Part shown: positions 19,928 to 31,923 of the stretch, one piece after another
Position numbering within the stretch: the stretch's first letter is position 1
Layout of the letters: each line of letters begins with the position of its first letter
NCBI RefSeq assembly: GCF_007065885.1
Contig: NZ_CP041409.1
Span: 2,217,501 to 2,281,500, forward strand
DNA: 64,000 nt
Direction of reading: 5' to 3'
Source: Altererythrobacter sp. TH136
Lineage (GTDB): Bacteria > Pseudomonadota > Alphaproteobacteria > Sphingomonadales > Sphingomonadaceae
Program-made: the position numbers and the translations under genes
Notes under the pieces: model-generated
Seen by the model: the letters and a program-made list of their open reading frames with translations, nothing else
Told to the model about the DNA's origin: nothing
Database searches by the model: none

Positions 19928-20970
19928 CCGACGAAGAGCGCCTCACCGCACCTGCCCGGTTGCCCGACGACCCCGACGCCGCGCTGCGCCCGAAGTCGCT
20001 TGGCGAATTCGTCGGGCAAGAAGCGGCGCGGGAGAACCTGCGCGTGTTCGTCGATGCCGCGCGCGGGCGGGGCGAGGCGCTTGATCATGTGCTGTTCTTC
20101 GGCCCCCCGGGCCTCGGCAAGACGACGCTGGCGCAGATCGTCGCCAAGGAACTGGGCGTGGGGTTTCGCGCCACCAGCGGCCCGGTCATCGGCAAGGCCG
20201 GCGATCTGGCAGCGCTGCTGACCAATCTCGAAGCGAACGACGTCCTGTTCATCGACGAAATCCACCGCCTCAATCCGGTGGTGGAAGAAGTGCTCTACCC
20301 GGCGATGGAGGACCGCGCACTCGACCTGATCATTGGCGAAGGTCCGTCGGCGCGGTCGGTCCGGATCGATCTGCCGCCGTTCACGCTGATCGGCGCCACC
20401 ACGCGGCAGGGACTGCTGACGACGCCGCTGCGCGACCGGTTCGGTATCCCGGTGCGATTGAATTTCTACACGGTGGAGGAACTGGAACGGGTCGTGACGC
20501 GGGGCGCGCGGCTCCTGGGGCTGGCGCTCGATCCCGGCGGTGCGCGCGAGATCGCCCGCCGCAGCCGGGGCACGCCGCGGGTGTCCGGACGGCTGCTGCG
20601 ACGGGTGCGGGATTTCGCGCACGTGGCAGGGGACGTAACGGTGACGGCGGCGATCGCGGACCAGGCGCTGACCCGGCTGGAGATCGATCGGCTCGGCCTG
20701 GATGCGATGGACCGGCGCTATCTTCGCATGATCGCGGACATCTACAAAGGGGGGCCGGTGGGGGTCGAAACGCTGGCCGCCGGGCTCGCCGAGCCGCGCG
20801 ACACCGTGGAAGAGGTGGTGGAGCCCTATCTGATCCAGCTGGGGCTGGTCGCGCGCACCGCACGGGGCCGCTGCCTCAACGATGCCGGCTGGACGCATCT
20901 CGACCTGCGGCCGCCTGCCGGCTCCCAGACCGGGCTGTTCGACGAAGGCGCCGCAACGCCAAAAGGTTAA
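19924..20970 (+). CDS. ruvB: Holliday junction branch migration ATPase RuvB
   Basis: A 348-residue AAA+ motor. Walker A is [13 protein letters not shown] (about residue 58-70), Walker [10 protein letters not shown], sensor 1 LIGATTR and arginine finger region LRDRFGI; the C-terminal winged helix is at about 270-340 ([13 protein letters not shown]). The start is a TTG at 19924, overlapping the doxX stop (TTGA), because homology begins there and no ATG or GTG fits. It drives branch migration with RuvA. Confidence 0.95.
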   Translation: MTDEERLTAPARLPDDPDAALRPKSLGEFVGQEAARENLRVFVDAARGRGEALDHVLFFGPPGLGKTTLAQIVAKELGVGFRATSGPVIGKAGDLAALLTNLEANDVLFIDEIHRLNPVVEEVLYPAMEDRALDLIIGEGPSARSVRIDLPPFTLIGATTRQGLLTTPLRDRFGIPVRLNFYTVEELERVVTRGARLLGLALDPGGAREIARRSRGTPRVSGRLLRRVRDFAHVAGDVTVTAAIADQALTRLEIDRLGLDAMDRRYLRMIADIYKGGPVGVETLAAGLAEPRDTVEEVVEPYLIQLGLVARTARGRCLNDAGWTHLDLRPPAGSQTGLFDEGAATPKG

Positions 20971-21175
20971 GCGCGCCACCCCAAGCGGTGTCACTTTGGG
21001 ACGGAAGCCGCCGTGCGCACCCTGCGGCACCCGAAAAGCGCGTTAGTCGGGCCATTATGATGATTAACGCAATTGTCCGTTCCGGGCGCGTGACGTTTGC
21101 TCATGACACAGGGACGCATCCCCGTCGGACACGCCGACCCGGACCGGCCCGCTGAGGTAAACGAGAGACAAGCTC

Positions 21176-22186
21176 ATGTCGGTAAAGATGGCCCTGGCGA
21201 AACTGTCCGCGACCGCGGCGGGCACCGTGCTACTGGCAGGCGGAGCGGTCCACATGGCGGAGAAGCCGAAGGCTCATCCGACCAGCGTCAAGCAGACCAA
21301 GCAGATCAAGCACAAGGCCGTGCGTCACGCCAAGCCGCGCCACGTCGCCAAGCGGAACACGCCGCGCCCGGTCACTCGCCAGCGCCACATCGTCCGGCGC
21401 GAGGTTGTCGAGTGCGTACCCGCCGGGCCGATCGCGGGAGGCTATACCCCGATGCCGGCCGCGCCGATCGCTGGCGCCGACTGCGCGCCCGCTTACCAGA
21501 TTGCCCTGGCGGCGGTGCCTCTGCCTGCACCGATGCCGCCGGTCAGCGGCGGCAGCGGCGGAGTGACCGTGGTCGGCGGCAGCGGTGGCTTCGGCGGCGG
21601 GGGCGGCTTCTTCGGCGGGTTCTTTGGCGGCGGCGGATCGAGCGGCGGCAGCGTGGTCGTCAGCTCCACCACGACCGGTTCGACCTCGGGCAGCTCGAGC
21701 TCGTCGGGCGGTATCGTCATCGACATCGACAATTCGAACAACGGCGGTTCGACCTCGACCTCCACCGGCGGCAGCTCCACCTCGACATCCAGCGGCGGCA
21801 GCTCCACTTCGACTTCGACCGGGGGGATCACGAGCACCACGTCGACCAGTTCGGGGAACGTGACCTCGACCTCCAGCTCAGGCAATGTGACCTCGACCTC
21901 GAGTTCAGGAAACGTGACCTCGACCTCCAGCTCCTCGGGGAACGTGTCGACCAGCACGTCGAGCTCGGGCAACATCACCAGCAGCACTTCGAGCTCGTCG
22001 TCGACATCCAGCTCGACCAGCAGTTCGACCAGTTCCTCCACCTCGTCGTCCACCTCCAGCTCGACCTCATCGTCCAGCTCGGGGACGAGCGGTACGCCGG
22101 TGCCCGCGCCGCCGATGATGGTGCTGTTTGGCGCCGCCGCGGCCGCCGTCCTGGCCCGCCGCAAGAAAGCTCCCAAGGCGGACTGA
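21176..22186 (+). CDS. Secreted Ser/Thr-repeat protein with PEP-CTERM-like C-terminal anchor
   Basis: A 336-residue protein. N-terminal signal-like helix (residues 1-28), a Lys/His/Arg-rich stretch (about 30-75), a Gly-rich stretch (about 120-160), then about 140 residues of Ser/Thr repeats such as GNVTSTSSS and SSSTSSST. The end is VPAPPMMVLFGAAAAAVLARRKK: a Pro-rich motif, a hydrophobic helix and a basic tail, which matches the layout of PEP-CTERM sorting signals although the tripeptide is PAP rather than PEP. Such proteins are usually processed by an exosortase and glycosylated. Function unknown. Lone gene with its own terminator. Confidence 0.75.
   Translation: MSVKMALAKLSATAAGTVLLAGGAVHMAEKPKAHPTSVKQTKQIKHKAVRHAKPRHVAKRNTPRPVTRQRHIVRREVVECVPAGPIAGGYTPMPAAPIAGADCAPAYQIALAAVPLPAPMPPVSGGSGGVTVVGGSGGFGGGGGFFGGFFGGGGSSGGSVVVSSTTTGSTSGSSSSSGGIVIDIDNSNNGGSTSTSTGGSSTSTSSGGSSTSTSTGGITSTTSTSSGNVTSTSSSGNVTSTSSSGNVTSTSSSSGNVSTSTSSSGNITSSTSSSSSTSSSTSSSTSSSTSSSTSSSTSSSSSGTSGTPVPAPPMMVLFGAAAAAVLARRKKAPKAD
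21840..22090 (+). repeat. Tandem Ser/Thr-coding repeat
   Basis: Repeats coding GNVTSTSSS (three near-identical copies between about 21856 and 21945) followed by a run of SSST units. The DNA is a degenerate series of TCG, AGC, ACC and TCC codons. Confidence 0.7.
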
Positions 22187-22212
22187 GCCTCGAAGCGCTC
22201 CGCCCTAACGAG

Positions 22213-22246
22213 AAGGGGCGGCCCCCGCGAGGGAGCCGCCCCTTTT
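22213..22246 (+). terminator. Rho-independent terminator after the Ser/Thr-repeat gene
   Basis: The arms AAGGGGCGGC and GCCGCCCCTT, with an inner CCC/GGG pairing, are followed by TTTT. It lies between convergent genes and may also serve acnA in reverse. Confidence 0.8.
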
Positions 22247-22266
22247 GCTTAGCGCGCGCTGGGCGG

Positions 22267-24942
<2,676 letters not shown>

Positions 24943-25063
24943 CGTGCGAAACAGTCCTTGATCTGGGCTTGGTGGATGCGCGCGCACCTGCGCGCATGAC
25001 GGCTGGAGGTCAAGGTGGGGGCGGGCAGGAAAATGCTTGGGTCGGCGCAAGCAGGCCCGGCGG

Positions 25064-25957
25064 CTAAACCACCACCTGCTCAGGCTTGGACGATGCGCCG
25101 CGCGTGGCGACCCAGCATCCAGCGACGATCAGCAGCGCACCGGCAAAGGTCGCCCCCGACACCGGTTCACGGAAGAACAGCCAGCCGAACAACGCCGCCC
25201 ACAGGAAACCGCTGTATTCAAGCGGCGCGAGGCGCTGGGTTTCGGCGCGGGCATAGCCCCAGGTGAACAGCAGCGCGCCTGACACCGACAACACCGCGCT
25301 CACGCCGATGTCGATCCACGCCGCTTGCTCCGGCAACCGGAGAAAGAACGGGGCAAAGCCGATCAGCACCAGGAACGTCACCCCGTTCTGGAACGCGGCG
25401 ACCTCCAGCGGTTTCGCCACCAGCGCCTGCTGCCGCTGGAGGACCAGGTTCCATGCGTAGAGCACAGCCGATGCGAGGACCGCGGCGATCCCCAGCGGTG
25501 CCCCGTCTCCCATGGCCTCGCGCCACAACTTGCCAGCGAGGATGACCATCACCCCGACCAATCCCAGCAGCGCCCCGATGATGGCCCGGCGCCCGACCGT
25601 CTCGCCCAGCAGCCAGCTTGCCAGGAACAGGGCGATCAGCGGGGCGATGAAGCTGATGGCGATCGTCTGCGCCAGGGGCAGGACGGTGAGGGCGAAGAAA
25701 AACAGAAACGCCATCGCTGCAACCACGGCCCCGCGGATCAGGTGGATCTTGAGGATCGTCCGCGCGGGCCAGCGGCCCCCACTCGCCAGCCACGCCGGCG
25801 CGGCGATCGCGAAACCGATCGGCGCCCGCAGCAGCAGCGCGCTATAGGCTCCGACCGCCAGGCTGGCGCTTTTCATCCACGCGTCCATCCAGCTCAAGAG
25901 CCCGATTGCGGCGAACACCACCAGCACGGGCAGCAAGGGGTGATCGGCGCGTGGCAT
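25064..25957 (-). CDS. EamA-family (drug/metabolite) transporter
   Basis: A 297-residue inner-membrane protein with about ten hydrophobic segments in two repeated EamA halves. Visible landmarks are [29 protein letters not shown] at the start, [20 protein letters not shown] at the end of the first half, and [20 protein letters not shown] at the end of the second. Substrate cannot be told from sequence. The ATG at 25957 is preferred to an upstream alternative. Confidence 0.9.
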   Translation of the reverse strand: MPRADHPLLPVLVVFAAIGLLSWMDAWMKSASLAVGAYSALLLRAPIGFAIAAPAWLASGGRWPARTILKIHLIRGAVVAAMAFLFFFALTVLPLAQTIAISFIAPLIALFLASWLLGETVGRRAIIGALLGLVGVMVILAGKLWREAMGDGAPLGIAAVLASAVLYAWNLVLQRQQALVAKPLEVAAFQNGVTFLVLIGFAPFFLRLPEQAAWIDIGVSAVLSVSGALLFTWGYARAETQRLAPLEYSGFLWAALFGWLFFREPVSGATFAGALLIVAGCWVATRGASSKPEQVVV

Positions 25958-26112
25958 GGCGCGAGTGCGCCTCGTGGCAATCGTGCCACCGGTCAAGCGG
26001 GATTCAGCCGAGCTTCAGCCGCGCGCGTTGAAGGAGGCGGGGCGGCTGCGCTAAAGCGGCAGCGCGACATGGCGGCTCGGTGGAGTTGCGCACCAGATCA
26101 AGGGGCATACGA

Positions 26113-27525
26113 GTGAGCAAGGGTTCGATGGGCAAGTGGATGATCGGCGCGGCGCTGGCGGCAATCCCGGCAGCCGCCATTGCGGCCCCCGGCCAACCCG
26201 GGCCCAAGGCACCGGAGAACATCCTTCCGCCCGAACCGCCGACCGTAACCGCCGCACAGGTCCCGGCCGGTTCGGACGAAGTGACTTCTTCGCGCATGAA
26301 GGCGTTCGAGACCGTGCAATCGGTTGCGCCGGACGTGCAGCCTTGGAACGTGGCCGATGCGCAGGCGCTTGCCGCGGTGATCGCGGGCATCGGTGCTGAA
26401 GGGCTCGATCCCAAGGACTATCAGCTTGCCGAATTGCAGGCGGCGATCGCCCGCGGACCGGGCGGGGCGCTCGATCAGGCGGCCAGCCGTAGCTTTGCCT
26501 GGTTGGTCGAGGATCTGCGCGACGGACGCACGCCGATGGAGGCGCGCAAGCAGTGGTTCGTGGTCGATCCCGATCCCGATCGCTACCGCACCGCTGATGT
26601 GATGGCGCAGGCGCTGCGGAGCCATTCCGTCGCGGCGACGCTGGCTTCGCTCAATCCCGAGCACCCCGATTATGCCGCGCTGAAGGCTGAACTCGCGACC
26701 GCCGCGCCTGCGCAACGCAAGCTGATCCGGGCCAACATGGACCGCTGGCGGTGGTTGGCGAAGGATTTGGGTAGTCAGTACCTGATCACCAACGTGCCCG
26801 AATATCAGTTGCGCCTGACGGTGAACGACAAGATCATCAGCACCTACCGTACGATCGTCGGCAAGCCGGGCCGCACCGCCACGCCGCAGCTCGCCGAGAC
26901 GGTCGAAGGGGTGATCTTCAACCCGACCTGGACCGTCCCGCAGTCGATCGTGAAGGGCGAGGGGCTGGGCGCGAAGGTGCTCGGCAATCCGGGCTGGGCG
27001 AAAGCCGCCGGCTACAAGGGCACACGCGACCCCAAGACCGGGTTCGTCACTGTCGTCCAGCAGCCGGGCGCGAACAATTCGCTCGGCCTGATGAAGGTCG
27101 ACATGCCGAACCCGCACGCGATCTTCCTGCACGACACGCCCAACCGCAACCTGTTCAACCAGGAGAACCGCGCATTGAGCCACGGCTGCATCCGCACCGA
27201 GCGGGCGCAGGAACTGGCGATCACGCTGGCTATCCTGGGCAATCTCGCCACCACGCCCGAAACCCGCAAGGCGGCGGCGGACGAGGCGGTGGCGATCAGC
27301 ACCAGCGGCAAGTACACCCGGGTGCCGGTGCAGAAGACGATGCCGGTCTACATCACCTATTTCACGATGGGCCGCGACATTACCGGCAAGCTGCGTCAAT
27401 TCAACGACATCTACGGCCGTGACGCCCCGGTCCTCGCGAGCCTCGACGCGCCCCGCCAGGCGAACCGCGCCCGCGCGACGAGCGAGGAAGCGGTCGAGAT
27501 CGTGGACGATCTGCAGACGACCTGA
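26113..27525 (+). CDS. L,D-transpeptidase (YcbB/LdtD-like)
   Basis: A 470-residue exported peptidoglycan cross-linking enzyme. Signal peptide at about residues 1-25 (KWMIGAALAAIPAAAIAAP). A scaffold region includes AVIAGIGAEGLDPKDY and ANMDRWRWLAKDLG, typical of the large YcbB-type enzymes. The YkuD catalytic domain (about 240-390) has the PRTATPQ-like strand, IFLHDTPNRNLFNQE and the active motif ALSHGCIRTE with His and Cys. The GTG at 26113 is chosen for its AAGGGG ribosome binding site; an ATG at 26128 is the alternative. It links 3-3 meso-DAP cross-bridges. Confidence 0.88.
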   Translation: MSKGSMGKWMIGAALAAIPAAAIAAPGQPGPKAPENILPPEPPTVTAAQVPAGSDEVTSSRMKAFETVQSVAPDVQPWNVADAQALAAVIAGIGAEGLDPKDYQLAELQAAIARGPGGALDQAASRSFAWLVEDLRDGRTPMEARKQWFVVDPDPDRYRTADVMAQALRSHSVAATLASLNPEHPDYAALKAELATAAPAQRKLIRANMDRWRWLAKDLGSQYLITNVPEYQLRLTVNDKIISTYRTIVGKPGRTATPQLAETVEGVIFNPTWTVPQSIVKGEGLGAKVLGNPGWAKAAGYKGTRDPKTGFVTVVQQPGANNSLGLMKVDMPNPHAIFLHDTPNRNLFNQENRALSHGCIRTERAQELAITLAILGNLATTPETRKAAADEAVAISTSGKYTRVPVQKTMPVYITYFTMGRDITGKLRQFNDIYGRDAPVLASLDAPRQANRARATSEEAVEIVDDLQTT

Positions 27526-27637
27526 ACACTGGCAGTGCCGTCGTTCGGTGATGAGCCGGGCGACGGCATCCGGTCGGGTGGGAGATGAGCGCGCGGACCG
27601 GGATCAGGTCCAGGGCGGCGGGGCCGGAGCTGGAACC

Positions 27638-28351
27638 TTAGAACCCGCCCGGCACCAACGGCGGCTGAGGGGTGCCTTCGGGGACCAGCAGTTGCAGGTC
27701 CCGGGGCGGTTGGGTGACGGTCTCGCCGCCCGGGCCAAGCCCCAGCTTGTCGGCGTAGAGCAGCCGCCCGCCGCCCAACCGCAGCAGGGCCAGTTTGAAA
27801 TTGGCATCGCTCATGGCGAAGCAGCCGTTCGACCGGCCAAGCTTGCCATACTGCGCCAGGTGCGACGGCTCCGCATAGCTTGCCCGGTGCATCACGATCG
27901 CGCGGTCAAGCGCGTTGGAATTGGTCGGATCGCGTCCTTCCAGCCGGATCGAGGTGCCGTACTTCCCGGTGTACCACCCGAAGGTCATGTACGCGCCGCG
28001 GCTGGTGCACCACGATTCGTGGACGTTGGAGAAATAGTCGAGCCAGCCGTCATGCTCCGGATCGGAACCCATGCCATGTGCCACGTGGTAACTGTCGACC
28101 ACGCCGCGCTCCAGATCGACGAAGTGGAAGCGCGGGTCGGACGAGCGTAGCCCGAAATCGGCCACTCCGACCACATCGCGAGCCCACAGGCCGGCGCCGT
28201 GCTTAGCGAGTTGCTCTTGTGCAATGGCAAACAGGCGGCGGTCACGCGGGCCCAACGAGGTGGGCACGGCGGGCACCTGCGCGCGCACCGGCAATGCCGT
28301 GAGCGCCGCACCAGCGGCTAGAGTTCCCTTGAGGAGGTCGCGCCGATTCAT
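27638..28351 (-). CDS. Murein L,D-transpeptidase catalytic domain family protein
   Basis: A 237-residue protein with a twin-arginine type leader (NRRDLLKG, residues 2-9) and a hydrophobic stretch ending near PVRAQ. The YkuD_2-type domain has DLERGVVDSYHVAHGMGSD, HRASYAEPSHLAQYGKLG and the catalytic GRSNGCFAMS with Cys. The family is thought to act on peptidoglycan, but its exact reaction is less settled than for classical Ldt enzymes. Convergent with the larger L,D-transpeptidase. Confidence 0.85.
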   Translation of the reverse strand: MNRRDLLKGTLAAGAALTALPVRAQVPAVPTSLGPRDRRLFAIAQEQLAKHGAGLWARDVVGVADFGLRSSDPRFHFVDLERGVVDSYHVAHGMGSDPEHDGWLDYFSNVHESWCTSRGAYMTFGWYTGKYGTSIRLEGRDPTNSNALDRAIVMHRASYAEPSHLAQYGKLGRSNGCFAMSDANFKLALLRLGGGRLLYADKLGLGPGGETVTQPPRDLQLLVPEGTPQPPLVPGGF

Positions 28352-28393
28352 GGGCAAAGGACTAGCGCAGCAATTCTAACGGAGCGCTGAACC

Positions 28394-29554
28394 TCACTCG
28401 GCAGCCTCCGCCATTCCCGCGTCGCTCATCTCCGCCTCGATCTCGGCCGCCTTCGCTTCCACCAAACTGACGATGTGTTCGATCATTGTCTCGGACTGCA
28501 CGTGGTGATCGGTGACGCCCGACAGGTACACCATATGCTTGCCCGCGCCGCCGCCGGTGATGCCGATGTCGGTTTCGCGCGCTTCCCCGGGTCCGTTGAC
28601 CACGCAGCCGAGCACTGACAGGCTCATCGGCGTCTTGATGTGCTCAAGCCGCTTCTCCAGCGCTTCGACCGTGCGGATGACGTCGAAGCCCTGCCGCGAA
28701 CACGATGGGCACGACACGATCCGCACGCCCCTGGTGCGCAGGCCCAGGCTCTTGAGAATTTCGAAGCCGACCCGCACTTCCTGTTCCGGTTCAGCGGACA
28801 GGCTGACGCGGATCGTGTCGCCGATGCCCGCCCACAGCAGGTTGCCGATGCCGATGCTGGACTTGACGGTGCCGCCGATCAGCCCGCCTGCTTCGGTGAT
28901 GCCGAGGTGCAGCGGGCAATCGACTGCTTCGGCCAGCCCCATGTAGGCTGACACGGCAAGAAAAACGTCGCTTGCCTTAACCGCCACCTTGAATTCGTGA
29001 AAGTCGTGGTCCTGCAACAGCTTGATATGGTCGAGCGCGCTTTCCACCAGCGCTTCGGGGCAAGGCTCGCCGTATTTTTCCAGCAGGTCCGGCTCGAGCG
29101 ATCCGGCGTTGACCCCGATCCGGATCGCACAGCCGTTCGCCTTGGCGGCGCGGACCACTTCGGCAACCCGCTCGCTGGAGCCAATGTTGCCGGGATTGAT
29201 CCTGAGGCACGCCGCGCCTTTGTCGGCCGCTTCCAGCGCGCGCTTGTAGTGAAAGTGAATGTCGGCGACGATCGGCACCTTGGCCGCACGGGTGATCTGA
29301 TCGAAGTTCGCGGTGCTATCAGGCGTCGGGCAGGACACGCGGATGATGTCCGCGCCCGCATCCTCACACCGGCGGATTTGGTCGATCGTCGCCCCGACAT
29401 CCTCCGTGGGCGTGTTGGTCATCGTCTGCACGCTGATCGGCGCATCGCCGCCGACCGGAACGTTGCCGACCATGATCTGGCGGGACTGACGGCGGACGAT
29501 GTCGCGCCATGGACGGATCGAGGACAAAATCTGGTGCTCCTTGCCGCCGTGCAT
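28394..29554 (-). CDS. ispG: 4-hydroxy-3-methylbut-2-enyl-diphosphate synthase (flavodoxin/ferredoxin)
   Basis: A 386-residue enzyme of the MEP isoprenoid pathway that converts MEcPP to HMBPP. The TIM-barrel half begins [20 protein letters not shown]. The [4Fe-4S] ligands are in [12 protein letters not shown] (CxxC) and [11 protein letters not shown]. The ATG at 29554 (MHGGKEH) is picked because the open frame above it runs antisense through the next gene and has no homology. It is divergent from the CorA/ZntB gene, only 25 bases apart, so the two promoters overlap. Confidence 0.95.
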   Translation of the reverse strand: MHGGKEHQILSSIRPWRDIVRRQSRQIMVGNVPVGGDAPISVQTMTNTPTEDVGATIDQIRRCEDAGADIIRVSCPTPDSTANFDQITRAAKVPIVADIHFHYKRALEAADKGAACLRINPGNIGSSERVAEVVRAAKANGCAIRIGVNAGSLEPDLLEKYGEPCPEALVESALDHIKLLQDHDFHEFKVAVKASDVFLAVSAYMGLAEAVDCPLHLGITEAGGLIGGTVKSSIGIGNLLWAGIGDTIRVSLSAEPEQEVRVGFEILKSLGLRTRGVRIVSCPSCSRQGFDVIRTVEALEKRLEHIKTPMSLSVLGCVVNGPGEARETDIGITGGGAGKHMVYLSGVTDHHVQSETMIEHIVSLVEAKAAEIEAEMSDAGMAEAAE

Positions 29555-29579
29555 ATAGAGGCCGCTCGATGAAGGAGCA

Positions 29580-30665
29580 ATGACAGCGCCCCATGACACC
29601 TTCGATGACAATCGAATGCAGTTGCGGCATGGCATCCGCATGGTGAAGACGACCCGCGATCCGACTGACCACAGCGATGAGAGCGGACCCCTGCTGTTCG
29701 GCCGGGTGCTCGATGGGCAAGGCAGCGGTCGGCCGATCCGGTGGGACGAGGCGCAGGGGTGGCAGTCCTCCGTGCCGGGCGAAGTGCTGTGGCTGCACCT
29801 CGACCGCGTGAGCGAGGGGATGGGCGACTGGCTGCAAAGTGAGTTGCTCATTGCCGAGCCGATCGCCGAACTGCTGACCAGCGACGACACCCGGCCGCGG
29901 GCATTCCGCGAGGGGGACGCGCTCGTCGCTACGTTGCGAGGCATCAATTTCAATCCCGGCGCGGACCCCGAAGACATGGTTTCGCTCCAGATGTGGAGCG
30001 ACGGCCGGCGGGTAATCACCCTGCGGCGCAATCCATCGCAGACCCCACGCGACGTTCTGGCGGACGTCGATGCCGGCAAGGGGCCGCTGGATGCCGGCGG
30101 GCTGGTGACCGCGCTCACCGAAAACCTGGTCCATCGGATGAATCGCGCAATCGTCGACATGAACGACGAGATCGACCGGCTGGAAGAACACGGCGACGAC
30201 GACAGCGACAGCGAGGCACGCCTGCGCAAGATCGCTGTCATCCGCCGAAACTGCCTCGCTCTGCAACGCCACATGGGGCCACAGCACGTGGCGCTGGAGG
30301 CGATCCGCCACGATGCGCCCGCCTGGTTCGAAGAGCACGACCGGCGCGAGATCGGCGAGACGATCGCGCTGCTGCGCCGCTTCCTTGACGATATCGACGT
30401 CAGCAAGGAAAGCGCGGTAGTGCTGATGGACGAGCTCAGGAGCCGGGCCCTCGCCCGCTCCGAAAAGACCAACCGGCGGCTCACTCTGGTCGCCACGGTG
30501 TTCCTGCCGCTCAGCTTTCTGGTCGGCCTGTTCGGGATCAACGTCGGCGGGATGCCGTGGGCCGAGATACCGGGCCATCCGCGCGGTTTCTGGTTCGTTA
30601 CCGGACTGTGCCTGGTGTTCGCCGTCGTGACCATATGGCTGTTCCGGCGCTGGAGGTGGCTGTAA
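29580..30665 (+). CDS. CorA-family divalent cation transporter, ZntB type
   Basis: A 361-residue membrane protein with a large N-terminal cytoplasmic domain, a coiled alpha region (about 170-290) and two C-terminal membrane helices. The selectivity loop reads [11 protein letters not shown], with GIN in place of the GMN of magnesium CorA; GIN/GVN followed by GG is usual in ZntB proteins, which move zinc. A GGAG ribosome binding site lies three to six bases upstream of the ATG at 29580. Substrate, Zn2+ or another divalent cation, is inferred. Confidence 0.88.
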   Translation: MTAPHDTFDDNRMQLRHGIRMVKTTRDPTDHSDESGPLLFGRVLDGQGSGRPIRWDEAQGWQSSVPGEVLWLHLDRVSEGMGDWLQSELLIAEPIAELLTSDDTRPRAFREGDALVATLRGINFNPGADPEDMVSLQMWSDGRRVITLRRNPSQTPRDVLADVDAGKGPLDAGGLVTALTENLVHRMNRAIVDMNDEIDRLEEHGDDDSDSEARLRKIAVIRRNCLALQRHMGPQHVALEAIRHDAPAWFEEHDRREIGETIALLRRFLDDIDVSKESAVVLMDELRSRALARSEKTNRRLTLVATVFLPLSFLVGLFGINVGGMPWAEIPGHPRGFWFVTGLCLVFAVVTIWLFRRWRWL

Positions 30666-30696
30666 CGGCAGTTCGCCGAAGCAGGATACCGGGTTG

Positions 30697-31206
30697 CTAG
30701 AGAGGCAGTTCGTAGAGGAACTCGTCGTCGCGGTGCTGGCCGACCCAGAAGTCGATGTCGGCCACGTGCCGGAACCCGAACCGTTGGTAGAACCGCTGCG
30801 CGCCGAAGTTCTCGCTGTAGACCGACAACTGCATCGCGTCGCAATGTCGTTGCCGGGCCTGGTCGATCGCGCGGTGCAGCAGCGCGCTGCCAATGCCGTG
30901 GCCGGGTTCGCAATAGAGCTGGCCAAGGATGCACGGGCTGCGCGGGTGGGGATCGGGCCGCGCATCGAACCGCGCGCCGAACTCCACCGTCGAATAGCCG
31001 GCGATGCGCTGGTCCTGATCAGCGACAGTGAGCACCTTGTCGGGATCGGCGATGATCGCCGAGAAGCGGTCGGGAGAACGATATTCATCGAGAAACGCCG
31101 CCAGGTCCTCGGCCGCGTACAGGTGACCAAAGGCCCGGGTGAAGGACTGGCGCGAGAACGCCACGAGCTCATCGACGTCGGCGGCGGTTGCGGATCGTAG
31201 ACGCAT
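30697..31206 (-). CDS. GNAT-family N-acetyltransferase
   Basis: A 169-residue acetyltransferase. Strand-helix start [22 protein letters not shown], the acyl-CoA loop [24 protein letters not shown] (Q/RxxGxG/A type, here GHGIGS), and the C-terminal [18 protein letters not shown] with YxxxGF. Substrate unknown. Convergent with the ZntB-type gene. Confidence 0.88.
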   Translation of the reverse strand: MRLRSATAADVDELVAFSRQSFTRAFGHLYAAEDLAAFLDEYRSPDRFSAIIADPDKVLTVADQDQRIAGYSTVEFGARFDARPDPHPRSPCILGQLYCEPGHGIGSALLHRAIDQARQRHCDAMQLSVYSENFGAQRFYQRFGFRHVADIDFWVGQHRDDEFLYELPL

Positions 31207-31443
31207 CGCTGGTCACCTAGGGCGTGCGCACGAATCCCGCCAGCCGCCACGAATGCTTGCGAGCGTTTCCGCACGGTCGCCCGGACCCGGTTGGCCCGGT
31301 GCCACGGGACTCGACAAGCGGCGTCAGAAGCGTAGCTTCCACCTGCCGAGGGGCCGGCCCACAGGGGGAATGAGGTCGCCCGACTCCAGAGCAATGGCGG
31401 AGGCGCAATCGTGCGCCGGCCGCGCATTGGGAGTCTCGAGCAT

Positions 31444-31893
31444 ATGACCAAGTTTTCCATGACCGCGCTGAGCGCGCTGGCGCTTGCGCTGGCGGTACCG
31501 CACGCCGCCGTTGCCCAGTCGGCTTACCCGGTCGATCCTGCCGATTACGTCGAAATGGGCATGATCAAGATCGATGACGGTCACGATCTCGAATACGCCA
31601 ATTACCTGGCGCAAAGTTGGCGCAAGTCGCAGGACTACGCCAAGCAACAAGGGTGGATCAGCGACTACCAGATCTGGGCGAACAGCAATGCCCGGGATGG
31701 CGAAGCCGACATCTACCTCGTCACGTGGTTTCCCGCCTTTGCCGATGCCGCCGAAGGCATGCGCCGCAACAAGCTGTTCCTTGAACACATGAAGAGCACC
31801 GAGGCGCAGATGCAGGCCGAATCGGGCAAACGCGCAACGTATCGCAAACAGATGGGATCGATGCTGTTCCGCCAGATGAAGTGGAACCGCTGA
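31444..31893 (+). CDS. Secreted uncharacterised protein
   Basis: A 149-residue protein with a clear signal peptide and cleavage near AVAQ (about residue 25). The mature part is compact, with YVEMGMIKIDDGHDLEYANYLAQSW, a Trp-rich core (WISDYQIW, LVTWFPAF) and a helical end with many Met and Lys. The layout of a strand, helix and strand pair recalls NIPSNAP/dimeric alpha-beta barrel proteins, but I cannot assign it. Located between a GNAT gene and the RDD-SpoIIM cluster, on the opposite strand to both. Confidence 0.7.
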   Translation: MTKFSMTALSALALALAVPHAAVAQSAYPVDPADYVEMGMIKIDDGHDLEYANYLAQSWRKSQDYAKQQGWISDYQIWANSNARDGEADIYLVTWFPAFADAAEGMRRNKLFLEHMKSTEAQMQAESGKRATYRKQMGSMLFRQMKWNR

Positions 31894-31923
31894 CCCCCTT
31901 GACCGCGCGCGGGGCGGACAGGG

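Noticed and set aside
21820-22090. Possible CRISPR array or minisatellite
   Set aside because: The repeats are degenerate Ser/Thr codons in frame within a coding sequence; no constant repeats with unique spacers.
21493-22176. A 227-codon Val/Glu/Leu-rich frame opposite the Ser/Thr repeat
   Set aside because: Reverse complement of the repeat gives regular ELEVDV patterns that look like a protein but are only the repeat read backwards.
29557-30934. Upstream extension of ispG to 846 residues
   Set aside because: The extra frame lies antisense to the ZntB-type gene; homology to IspG begins only at 29554.
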